Shown here piece after piece: positions 24,904-33,194 of a stretch of DNA of 64,000 bases; the stretch's first letter is position 1, and each line of letters opens with the position of its first letter. Both the position numbers and the translations under genes were made by a program. The notes beneath the pieces are model-generated. The model did no database searches, was not told the DNA's origin, and was given only the letters and a program-made list of their open reading frames with translations. The stretch covers positions 44,899 to 108,898 of the forward strand of contig URMK01000016.1 of assembly GCA_900548905.1 (NCBI GenBank), in the 5' to 3' direction. The stretch comes from an uncultured Lachnospiraceae bacterium (GTDB lineage Bacteria > Bacillota > Clostridia > Lachnospirales > Lachnospiraceae).

Positions 24904-27105
24904 TTATCTGCTGTTCCTGAAAGCAGATGGAGAAATGCCAAATTTTTTCTTAAATTGCGAAGAAAAGTAAGAAGTATTTCCAAAGCCGCATATTTCCGCA
25001 ACCCTCTTGATATTCACCTCAGGGTTTGATCTGAGCATCCCGGATGCATAGGTAAGACGAAGATCATTAATGAATTCCGGGAAGGTCATACCCACATATT
25101 CATTAAATAATTTGCTGAAATAGGAGACCGACATATGGAATTGACCCGCCACCAGTTCCACGCATATGTCATCATCCTTATAATGATTCCGGATGTATTC
25201 CACCGCATCCAGCATATTCATACGCAATGTTTTTTCCTGGAAAACACTGTTTTCAAAACAAATCTCTTCTGTTAAATGCTTCAGATAGTGCTCCAAATCG
25301 CTCTTATCATATAACGATGTAATTTTAACATAATGATCCAGATATTTTTCCTGTCTCTGCCTTCCGGTCAGCTCACATCCCATAATACACTGCTCAATTT
25401 GAACGCACAAATCCGAAAGGGATAACAGAACCTTTCTTATTTCATAGCCGGACAATTCATCCAGTATTCCTGATATACATGCTACGGAATCCTGCGTTTT
25501 CCCTGCCCGGATATTATTTAGAATACCATCATATATTTTTCCGGGGACTGTATTCTCCTTCCCGTCATTCAGAAGCTCAACCGTCATGCCGGCTGAACTC
25601 CTGCCCAAAAGATGGTATTTCTGCAATGTCTGCAGATCCCTGAAGGCCGGTCTGAGTTCCTTCTCATCTGACAACAGACAGGATAACGCATAATAAATCC
25701 GGACATGGACCGTTTTCTGTATCTGTCCGCATTCCTTGCTTAACATCCCGGATACCCTGCATCCGTCCTTTAGAATGCCAATCCTCACAGGCTCCTTTAT
25801 CAGAATTAAGAGGAAAGAGGATCTTGCATCGGAAAAAGAGCTGATTTTGCAGCCTGCATGATTTTCATCCAGCGTGCGATAAATATCATTGGTAACCCGG
25901 CTGTCCATCACATGTTCATCCGTCCAGAATAAAATAAGTATGCAGTGCTCTGTCCGATCCTTCAGCTTCAGAACAGACGGTAATAACGTATCAGCCTCAT
26001 TCCCGCCAAGAAAACCCAGAACCTTATCGGAATGGTATTGCTGGGACAGCATATGTATCTGACTGATTATTTTATCGCTGGTAATTTCGGCCTGCTTTTT
26101 ACTGTATTCTTCATTTCCCGGAATCACCTCCGGTCCGGAACTGATTCGCCTGAAAAAATCCTCCAGAGGATAATACAGCTTATTCGCCAGAAATACCGCT
26201 AAAAGCAACGCCGTAATCAAGCTTATGATAACACTGAAAAAAGCCGCTTTTTTAATCTCGGACAGCTTTGTCTGCATAATATGATAATCCTGCAGCATAA
26301 CAAAATGCATGTCCAGGGAATCATTATAGATACTGTTGCAGAGGTACTTCGTATCATTCAGAAATATTTCCCGGCTGCTGCCGCCAAAATCCTCTCTGCT
26401 TACATAATTCCATACCTCTTCCCTCTGTTCCAAAGACAGCTTTCCTTTCATCACAGCCTGCCCGTCCGCTTTATATACGAGCAAGGTGGTATCCTCAACG
26501 TCCTGCGAAATCAGTGTCTTTTCCAAGGCATCCAAATCCAGGGAATATATGATGCCGCGCACCGGTTTCTCCCCCAACGCATTCCGTTCCGTGAAAAAAA
26601 TGCACAGATTGCTGCGGGTATCCGTATGTATAAGAATCTGCTGCGTATCATTAGAGGTCAGCATGATGCCCTGTTCTATTTGCTTCATCTCTGTCTCGGA
26701 AGGATAACGCCAGCCATAATACCGGAATTCCTCTTCATTCCGAAACAGGCAGATATATTCTGCAAACCCATTATTTACGCAAAGACGCTGAAAATAACTG
26801 CCAATCCAGTTCTCATTTTTCCAGCTCTCATTCTGTGTATAGATGTGCTGCTTAATATTGGAATCCTGCCAGGCTGTCTGAAGCTGCGTCCGGCACGTAT
26901 CAATCCTGTTCGTAAATGTGGTATCCAGATTCTGCAGCTGGACCATGGACATGTCATATACCACCTTTTGCGTATACAAATTGAACCAGGCAAAAACCCC
27001 GGTTATTACAATAGCAACTGCAAGAATGGCGATTATACTATAACTAAGCAGTAGTACGGATCTGTATTTCTTATCTGCAATATCAAGCTTAAAATATTTT
27101 GCCAT
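24904..27105 (-). CDS. membrane-bound AraC-family regulator with extracellular sensor domain
   Basis: 733 residues. One span near residues 17-38 and another near 283-306 bracket an extracytoplasmic sensor of about 240 residues with a Cache-like build. The cytoplasmic part ends in an AraC domain: DDICVELVAGQFHMSVSYFS, then NIKRVAEICGFGNTSYFSSQ and FKKKFGISPSAFR. This YesN/YtdP-like layout senses a sugar or binding protein outside and activates the adjacent ABC operon without a kinase. The ribosome binding site is weak. The regulator has its own terminator, so the downstream operon should have its own promoter within 24765-24830. Confidence 0.88.
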   Translation of the reverse strand: MAKYFKLDIADKKYRSVLLLSYSIIAILAVAIVITGVFAWFNLYTQKVVYDMSMVQLQNLDTTFTNRIDTCRTQLQTAWQDSNIKQHIYTQNESWKNENWIGSYFQRLCVNNGFAEYICLFRNEEEFRYYGWRYPSETEMKQIEQGIMLTSNDTQQILIHTDTRSNLCIFFTERNALGEKPVRGIIYSLDLDALEKTLISQDVEDTTLLVYKADGQAVMKGKLSLEQREEVWNYVSREDFGGSSREIFLNDTKYLCNSIYNDSLDMHFVMLQDYHIMQTKLSEIKKAAFFSVIISLITALLLAVFLANKLYYPLEDFFRRISSGPEVIPGNEEYSKKQAEITSDKIISQIHMLSQQYHSDKVLGFLGGNEADTLLPSVLKLKDRTEHCILILFWTDEHVMDSRVTNDIYRTLDENHAGCKISSFSDARSSFLLILIKEPVRIGILKDGCRVSGMLSKECGQIQKTVHVRIYYALSCLLSDEKELRPAFRDLQTLQKYHLLGRSSAGMTVELLNDGKENTVPGKIYDGILNNIRAGKTQDSVACISGILDELSGYEIRKVLLSLSDLCVQIEQCIMGCELTGRQRQEKYLDHYVKITSLYDKSDLEHYLKHLTEEICFENSVFQEKTLRMNMLDAVEYIRNHYKDDDICVELVAGQFHMSVSYFSKLFNEYVGMTFPEFINDLRLTYASGMLRSNPEVNIKRVAEICGFGNTSYFSSQFKKKFGISPSAFRNSR

Positions 27106-27268
27106 GATTATATACCTGTATTTCCTGTTGCCCCTTCCGCATTTTATTTGTAAACAACTAATAAATTACAGCTCCTACATTATATCATACTCTGCAGAAA
27201 AAGCTGCCGGCTTTATAATTTTTCATCATCAAAGCGGCAGCTTTCTCCATATAATTGCTGTATGAAAT

Positions 27269-27553
27269 TTATAGAAGCAAAACAACATATTCCTTTTCCC
27301 TGATCTGTGGTATCATACATCCAGATACAATAGACTCCTGCAAACTTCTGTGAATACTCACGTAATTCTCATTCGTGACCTCGATAATCCCCTAGCGGTC
27401 AGATGAGCTGAATGCACCGTAAAACACCTCGTTCAGGTATGGTGACACCAAACGACGGCAGCTGCACATATACGGAATGATGTCATCAACATTACACCCA
27501 ACAATCTCCATGTCTGCGTTCACGCCTAAGACATAATTCATCTGTTCTGTCAT
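27269..27553 (-). pseudogene. 95-codon gene with in-frame TAG, ATGA-coupled to the GyrI-like gene
   Basis: The ATG at 27553 overlaps the stop of the GyrI-like gene in an ATGA junction, a strong sign of translational coupling. The frame reads MTEQMNYVLGVNADMEIVGC and on to YGAFSSSDR, then a TAG (27392-27394), then continues GIIEVTNENYVSIHRSLQES to a TAA. The peptide after the TAG reads like coding sequence, so a nonsense change in a ~95-residue protein is the simplest view. A 53-residue product would be made as it stands. The family is not recognised. Confidence 0.5.
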
Positions 27554-28107
27554 TTGTTTTTAACAGCTATGTATGCGTAATTTGTATAAGCCAGATTGCC
27601 ATACTCGGCATGGCACTGGTACTCCACCTGGATAGGAATATCAGGATCTTGCTTATAACCGTTTTCCTCCGCAGCGGCTTCCAATACCCCAAAATACTCC
27701 CATGCACCATTGCTGCTCCTGCCAAGCAGAGCGTTATCCGTTTCCGCGGTGATGCTCACCCTAAGCCATAATCCGCCCGGTTGTATGAGCAGGTCATACC
27801 GTTCATCCTGCTTGTCCGAATACGTTTCCTGGGCGAACATCAAACCGCAGGGTTTGTTATCGTTCCCGTAGTTGATTGAAAGAGCGGCGCTCCAATCGGG
27901 ATGAACCAGATCCTGTTTCGGAATACCGATAAGTTCTTCCCGATACCGTTTCAGCGTAGCGCCGATATCCGACTCATCGGTGTTGTTTTCGGCGTAATCC
28001 ACGCAGCCCACCCATAGCACATCAGGGCGCTCTACCACTTCAAATGTCACGCCCTTACAGGTGAGCGTTTGTACAAGCGTTTCCAGCGGATGATTCGTTT
28101 TTTGCAT
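27550..28107 (-). CDS. GyrI-like small-molecule-binding protein
   Basis: 185 residues; the start at 28107 follows GAAGGAGG. It has the double strand-helix-strand-strand fold pattern of the GyrI-like/SOUL effector-binding superfamily: FEVVERPDVLWVGCVDYAEN in the first half and GAWEYFGVLEAAAEENGY in the second, ending VEYQCHAEYGN. No DNA-binding domain is attached, so it is a stand-alone ligand-binding protein. It is the fourth gene of the operon beginning at 30954. Confidence 0.72.
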   Translation of the reverse strand: MQKTNHPLETLVQTLTCKGVTFEVVERPDVLWVGCVDYAENNTDESDIGATLKRYREELIGIPKQDLVHPDWSAALSINYGNDNKPCGLMFAQETYSDKQDERYDLLIQPGGLWLRVSITAETDNALLGRSSNGAWEYFGVLEAAAEENGYKQDPDIPIQVEYQCHAEYGNLAYTNYAYIAVKNK

Positions 28108-28150
28108 TTTGTACCTCCTTCTAATCATTATAAATACCATTCTTCCGGCA

Positions 28151-28609
28151 TCAGTAAACAGCTTCCCTCTTTATCAAAGAAAGTAAACTCTCCTGGTCAG
28201 CACAATCCAGCTTTGGGAAATAGAAGCTGCATCCAAGGCATTTTCGATATTCAATCCCATCTATAGTAAATGGATTAGGACCTTTACAATGGTTGTTGCA
28301 CTTATGGCAATCGTAGGCCGTTTTAATCAAATGAATCAAATTATCGGAGCAATGATCAAGCTCATCCTTATACTTTTCAATATTGGAGAGCATCGCTTTA
28401 ATTTGCCAGCCCGCATCGGTACACTCAACCGTAAAGAGTACTCTGGATGGCTTTCTCTTTGAGAAAACGCATTTCCACGTTTTATGAGCAGTAGCAAAAC
28501 GTACTTGGCTTTTGCAGTTCAACTGTTCCCCCAATTTGATAAATTTTTCCGCGTCTGCAAATTTATCTGCAGGTAAAATACGTATCATTTCTATTGGTGT
28601 TTTTTCCAA
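28151..28609 (-). CDS. uncharacterised protein with cysteine-rich C-terminus (A)
   Basis: 152 residues from a TTG start with GGAGG five bases upstream. The N-terminal ~95 residues are a mixed alpha/beta region (with WKCVFSKRKPSRVLFTVEC). The C-terminal part holds six cysteines: CHKCNNHC, then FTIDGIEYRKCLGCSFYF. The pattern C-x2-C-x3-C, a xDGxEYxxC element and C-x2-C resembles a metal site, and closely related elements end the two upstream genes. No family is recognised. It is the third gene of the operon. Confidence 0.6.
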   Translation of the reverse strand: MEKTPIEMIRILPADKFADAEKFIKLGEQLNCKSQVRFATAHKTWKCVFSKRKPSRVLFTVECTDAGWQIKAMLSNIEKYKDELDHCSDNLIHLIKTAYDCHKCNNHCKGPNPFTIDGIEYRKCLGCSFYFPKLDCADQESLLSLIKREAVY

Positions 28610-28695
28610 CGTTTCCTCCTTTTGTTAGAGCTTCCGGAAAAAGCAAAAGCAACTTTTCAAAATTTCAGGCTTCATTCTTTTATTCTTCCCGACTA

Positions 28696-29844
28696 TTATT
28701 TTCCAATATCAACCAAATTAATATAATCGCTCAAATTTTTGATTTCGGGGCGAATGGTAAACAATCCGCCGGAGCAGGCACAATGCCAATACTCTTTACC
28801 ATCAAGGATATAAGCCTGACCGCGGGTACATTGCGCGCGGTTATCGCAACCCGTATCTCCGGGTATAAAGATGCTCTTTATTTCGTCCGGGCTATTTTCT
28901 ATATATCCGGCGCAATTTTGAATACATTTAATCCGCAGACCAAGCTGTAATTTTGTCCGCTGTGAAGAGAGTTTATATCCTGCTTTGCTCCTGTTTCCCT
29001 TATCTTTTTCCCGGAAATAGTAAAACACAGCATAGTTGTCCTCCCCGGGCATTTCACCGCGATTGTCGATCTCAGACAGCAGCCCTTTCTCCTGCATTGC
29101 CGAATCAAACCGGTACACACACTCTTTTTCCTGCTGTGTGTGCATTTTATCCGCAAGGTAATCTGCGGCCGTATAATGGAATGTGTTCCTGTCGTCCTGC
29201 AGCAGCCGGAAATTACATACCATGAATTCCTGCCGCCTGTTGTGTTCGTGGGCCTTATCCGCCATCCACTTCAATACCGTGAGTACATCAGGGTTGTCAG
29301 GGAAGCTTAGACGGATGGACTCGCCGCAGGGTACCGGCTTGTAGTTTTTCAAGCCCTCCAAGTATAGGCCATAGCGGTCGAATTGGGAATAAAGCTTGTC
29401 CACGTTTTTAATCGCGTAGGATTTTGGTGCATAGGCTTTGTATTCGCTCAAATGGTCATTTTTGTTCGCCGCCAGAAGCTTTTCCGGCACCACCGCCAAC
29501 TCGTTGTTGCGAATAGTACCGCTGATCAGCACATTGATCAGCGCATCAAGGAACATATATGCCGCTCTTTTGGAGGACTGTGCCTTCGGTGGCGGAAAGC
29601 CGTATTTAGTCAGATTATCCGTTCGAATCTCCACCAGGGGCATAAGAAAACATTCAGGATGGGAAGCAATATCCTGAAAAACATCATACACCATTTTATG
29701 GATGACCTGTAAGGCTGCCGCAATTTGTTCCTTTGGCAACTGCCTTACATAATCCGCGTGAATTGGGTAATCCTCCGGTAAATCGACGAGTTCGGCCTGC
29801 CTGCGCAAGGCCCATTCGCTCACATAATATTTTATGTTCTTCAT
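28696..29844 (-). CDS. uncharacterised protein with cysteine-rich C-terminus (B)
   Basis: 382 residues. The N-terminal ~300 residues are mostly helical and contain no motif that I recognise. The C-terminus has CIQNCAGY, then CDNRAQC, the element YILDGKEYWHCACSGGLF, and ends NLSDYINLVDIGK. The DG-x-EY-x2-C-x-C part matches protein A, and the closing helix corresponds to the last helix of C. GGAG precedes the ATG. It is the second gene of the operon. Confidence 0.6.
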   Translation of the reverse strand: MKNIKYYVSEWALRRQAELVDLPEDYPIHADYVRQLPKEQIAAALQVIHKMVYDVFQDIASHPECFLMPLVEIRTDNLTKYGFPPPKAQSSKRAAYMFLDALINVLISGTIRNNELAVVPEKLLAANKNDHLSEYKAYAPKSYAIKNVDKLYSQFDRYGLYLEGLKNYKPVPCGESIRLSFPDNPDVLTVLKWMADKAHEHNRRQEFMVCNFRLLQDDRNTFHYTAADYLADKMHTQQEKECVYRFDSAMQEKGLLSEIDNRGEMPGEDNYAVFYYFREKDKGNRSKAGYKLSSQRTKLQLGLRIKCIQNCAGYIENSPDEIKSIFIPGDTGCDNRAQCTRGQAYILDGKEYWHCACSGGLFTIRPEIKNLSDYINLVDIGK

Positions 29845-29889
29845 CCATTATTCTCCATGCAAGCCAGCCTGTTTCAAGCTGTTTTCCAA

Positions 29890-30954
29890 TCAGATACTAT
29901 TAATGAGCCGCATCACATCGTCAAATTCGGATGCTGTCATTTTGAACTCGATTTTCCCACTGCAGGTTTGCCTGGTTTTATCGTGAAACGTACAGGGTGT
30001 CCGTGTGCTGCAGCCCAAACCATAGCAGCCTGAACATTCATGAAGATAGGAAAAAATCCGGTCAGCAAAAACTTCGTCCTCTGCCGACAGTCTATCGAGC
30101 ATCGCCTCAAATCCGTTTAGGACGCGCAGGGTGTGGGTCATCATATCCTGACTGAGATAGATGGCGTAGGCTGCACCGATTTTTGAAGCGTTATAATAGA
30201 TTTTGTTTCCGTTTTTTTCTAAAGTGCGTCTGAATTTTTCCGGCTTACAGGAACGCAGAAAACAATCTGTTTCTATGACCTTCATACGTATTTCTTCCGG
30301 CAGACATGCGATCATGGCCTCAAAGGTTGGTTTCTCTCCCGGACACAGGGGAATATTGCGCAGGACAGGCTCCGGCATATATTCCTGTTTTACAATCTCA
30401 AAATCCGTTTCGCTCTCGGTGATCGAACAGGAATGCACAGTAACCCCGGTTCGTTTAAGGCAGGAGAGCCGCAGCGGGAACCCCAGGGCGTTAATCTCCG
30501 GGAAAGCCGGGGACTTCATGTACTTTTCTTTCGTAGAATGATACCGCTGCTCGCCGTTTATAAGAATCTGCATGGATTTCAGATTACAGATAACCCTTAT
30601 AGCAGTGGGCGTATTCAGCGGCATCTGATTGGCAAAGAAGCGGGGCTTGCCCTCTACCGGCGGTTCCGAAATATCCGCAATACGGCGGTTGTCGTCCCAA
30701 GTCGAACAGAAGTTGATTCGTCCGGTGTCACCGAACAGCATGCAAAAGCCCGGTGCATCGAGAGACACCGTCATGTCGATCCGCAACGGAAACCGATAGC
30801 TGCCCGCCGCCTCCAGATAAGAATGAACGGTGGCATTTCTGCAGCGATAGTTCTGCGGCGGCGCCGTCTCCACCGTAAACCACAGGCGGCCATTTTCACA
30901 CTTTTTCATTTTTGCGCTGCCCTTACATTGAAAATCAGGTTCTTTTTTTATCAT
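29890..30954 (-). CDS. uncharacterised protein: jelly-roll-like N-terminus and cysteine-rich C-terminus (C)
   Basis: 354 residues. Residues ~20-185 look like a concanavalin/LamG-type jelly roll (FPLRIDMTVSLDAPGFCMLF, then AIRVICNLKSMQILINGEQR). A helical middle follows. The C-terminus has CSGCYGLGCSTRTPC and QTCSGKIEF, ending DDVMRLINSI, comparable with A and B. No signal peptide is seen, so it acts in the cytoplasm. The ribosome binding site is poor for the start at 30954 and for an alternative ATG at 30909. It is the first large gene of the operon. Confidence 0.6.
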   Translation of the reverse strand: MIKKEPDFQCKGSAKMKKCENGRLWFTVETAPPQNYRCRNATVHSYLEAAGSYRFPLRIDMTVSLDAPGFCMLFGDTGRINFCSTWDDNRRIADISEPPVEGKPRFFANQMPLNTPTAIRVICNLKSMQILINGEQRYHSTKEKYMKSPAFPEINALGFPLRLSCLKRTGVTVHSCSITESETDFEIVKQEYMPEPVLRNIPLCPGEKPTFEAMIACLPEEIRMKVIETDCFLRSCKPEKFRRTLEKNGNKIYYNASKIGAAYAIYLSQDMMTHTLRVLNGFEAMLDRLSAEDEVFADRIFSYLHECSGCYGLGCSTRTPCTFHDKTRQTCSGKIEFKMTASEFDDVMRLINSI

Positions 30955-31042
30955 ATCGCTTCACAACCCCTTTTCCTCACAATGAGCCGCAGGACTCATT
31001 CTTTATTTTTTACGCTGCATAAGTAATACATTTCCGGGTATT

Positions 31043-31135
31043 TCAGCTTAACGGAACCTGTTTCTTTGCATTTTTAAAAGCAAAGTCCCACGGCCTTGGT
31101 TTCTTCGGCGGCTTATCGGTGCTCCACTTTGCCAT
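31043..31135 (-). CDS. possible 30-residue basic peptide
   Basis: An ATG-started frame MAKWSTDKPPKKPRPWDFAF, continuing KNAKKQVPLS, lies upstream of operon C-B-A. An AGGGGA touches the ATG, which is too close to be ideal. The composition (8 basic residues of 30) is unusual for noncoding DNA. It might be a small protein, a leader peptide or the start of a lost gene. The remainder of 30955-31326 holds nothing else that I can support. Confidence 0.28.
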   Translation of the reverse strand: MAKWSTDKPPKKPRPWDFAFKNAKKQVPLS

Positions 31136-31326
31136 TCCCCTGATGCAAATGTCTAATTTTTATTTTATGATATCGGAACCGAAAACTCCATGTCACAAAA
31201 TGCGGTGTTTTGTCCGATCCGGCAAATGCTTCCTGTCTTTGGCGGTAAGGGCTTCCAAATTATTTTCCGCCTTTTGCCTTTTCCGGTATAATTCCCGGCT
31301 TGTCGTCCGTTTCCTGTTCCTCCCTA

Positions 31327-32778
31327 TTACCGTCCTTCCGGAATCAAAACACCATCTGCCCCCGGGATCCCAAGCCCAGCCAAACACTCCGCCTTTTCAC
31401 GGAGTTCCCAAAGCATAAACATCTCCAGTTTCGCCGAAAACCGCAGGATATTGCCTGTTTCCAGATAACCAATTAATTTGTCAATATAAGGGGCATACGC
31501 TGCATTTACCATCCCCTGGTCCCCCTTTATCCCCCTGAGAGGATATCCCCAAAAAAGCAACGGCAATAACTCGGAATAAACGACACGGATTGCCTGATAC
31601 GGAGCCCATTTAGCAAGCAGCTCCAGTATACAATACCCTATCACTTCAAAATGTTGGAATCCCTTGATTTTCTCCAATTCCTGAATCCATTGACAGCGCG
31701 AATCCAAATCAAGGGCAGATAGCGTCCGTTCCGTTACTTCCCTGCAGGTGAGGGCAAAGATCTGAAGACTTTCCAGCATCCCCAGAAGCTGTCTTTGTAT
31801 CACCGTCTGGGTCAAATCACAGTTTTTAAGGCTTTCGTCAAACGGCAGGACGCAGGCTCCACGGGGCCTGGATGATTTGACTGCTCCAATACTCCCCAAT
31901 AAGCTGACAGTCCGGCGTACGGTACTGACAGAGACCCCTTTTTTTTCAGAAAGTTGTGCCGCAGATGGCAAATAACTTCCGGCAGGATATATCCCGCGAT
32001 TAATATCTACAAGGATTTCCGTTGCAAGGGAATAGCATAGCTGGGAAGCTTTTCGGTAAGCATCCCAACGGAAGGGAACGCTCTGTACAGACTGCATTGT
32101 TATCTTCTCCTGCAAAAATTGTCTGACTGCAGCCGACAGCGTATCATGGGCTCCGTTTACTTTCTCATCAAGCTTCTGCCAGGCATTCTGCCGGCAGAAG
32201 CCGATAATATCGCACACATAGCTTTCCGCATGCTCCCAATACTGCCCGCTTCCGTTAATGCTGAAAAAAGGCGCGTATAAAAACAGGTAAACCTGCCGGG
32301 CAAGACGTATGATGAGCTTATTACCCAAGCCGGCAAATTTCTGTTCAAGGCATTGCCAGATTGCATAAGGAGGCTGCGGTTTACCATGGGTTTGGGATAG
32401 GCATTCCATCCGCAGCAACGTCTCCGATGATGCGTTTTTTAAACCAATACATTGTGCATGGGTAAATAGCGGCCCTAATGCTGTGCTGAGATCAATCAGC
32501 GCATCTTTCCGGGAGGCAAAATAAGTTTGAAGAAACGGCGTCATCTGTGTCGGATCATACTGTACAATAACCCTTGCTCCCACATTTTTTGACAGACATA
32601 TATACCCCGCCTGTTTCAGCCGGAGATAGACTGCCCGTACCGTATCAACCGCCACAAAGAAATACCCGGCCGCTTCCTCAATTGCAGGAAGTTTATCCAT
32701 ATGGCAGTATGTTCCGGATTCTATTTGAATCCTCAGAATATCATATATAGCCTGCTGCAATGCAGAATCACACTCCAT
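31327..32778 (-). CDS. double-headed GntR-family regulator
   Basis: 483 residues with two winged-helix GntR domains in one chain. The first (residues ~5-70) reads AIYDILRIQIESGTYCHMDK, then VAVDTVRAVYLRLKQAGYI. The second (~250-320) reads LATEILVDINRGIYPAGSYL, then VSVSTVRRTVSLLGSIGAV. Each is followed by a helical segment of about 170 residues that matches no common FadR, HutC or MocR effector domain. GGAGG precedes the ATG. It is divergent from the hybrid histidine kinase gene. Confidence 0.8.
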   Translation of the reverse strand: MECDSALQQAIYDILRIQIESGTYCHMDKLPAIEEAAGYFFVAVDTVRAVYLRLKQAGYICLSKNVGARVIVQYDPTQMTPFLQTYFASRKDALIDLSTALGPLFTHAQCIGLKNASSETLLRMECLSQTHGKPQPPYAIWQCLEQKFAGLGNKLIIRLARQVYLFLYAPFFSINGSGQYWEHAESYVCDIIGFCRQNAWQKLDEKVNGAHDTLSAAVRQFLQEKITMQSVQSVPFRWDAYRKASQLCYSLATEILVDINRGIYPAGSYLPSAAQLSEKKGVSVSTVRRTVSLLGSIGAVKSSRPRGACVLPFDESLKNCDLTQTVIQRQLLGMLESLQIFALTCREVTERTLSALDLDSRCQWIQELEKIKGFQHFEVIGYCILELLAKWAPYQAIRVVYSELLPLLFWGYPLRGIKGDQGMVNAAYAPYIDKLIGYLETGNILRFSAKLEMFMLWELREKAECLAGLGIPGADGVLIPEGR

Positions 32779-33194
32779 ATAGCTTCCTCCTTAGCATTCA
32801 CATACAGACAGTATAACATTTTCTCCCTTCGTTTTCTATATCACCTCATGAAGGACACCCGATCCCGATGGTTGCTTTTAGGCCTTTTTCTTGTTATACT
32901 AAGGATAAATTGGTTTATGAGCGATTAATGCGGACGGCGTTATACTGTAACAGGAAAACCGAAACAGATACATAGGATCATGGATTACCCCAGGATAAGG
33001 GAAAGTCAAAATTATGCACTCAAAAAAGCAATACATGCTATGGAATCGGGGTTCTTTCTCGCGTTTGGGTATCCTGTACCACGCCCTGTACAGTCCTTCC
33101 GGCCGGTATGCTGTTGCCAGGGATGCTATGCGAAACAATCCAGAAAGTGGTTATGCAGTATAACATCGGTATAAATAATCCGGAGGAATTGGCA
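32779..33194. other. divergent intergenic region with a long leader for the hybrid kinase gene
   Basis: The 416-base gap between the GntR and hybrid kinase genes holds one good plus-strand promoter (32872-32900) and no convincing gene. The leader from about 32907 to the start at 33195 would be about 290 bases. No known riboswitch class was recognised in it. Confidence 0.5.
32872..32900 (+). promoter_or_regulatory. predicted sigma-A promoter for the hybrid kinase gene
   Basis: TTGCTT, a 17-base spacer and TATACT (32895-32900). The elements and spacing are close to consensus. Confidence 0.6.

Noticed and set aside
27392..27394. TAG as a pyrrolysine codon
   Set aside because: No pyl genes or methylamine methyltransferase are in the window, and the gene resembles no Pyl protein. 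A nonsense change is simpler.
28594..30541. Plus-strand frames opposite the cysteine-rich operon
   Set aside because: The minus-strand genes have good starts, short spacings and related C-termini. The opposite frames have none of these.
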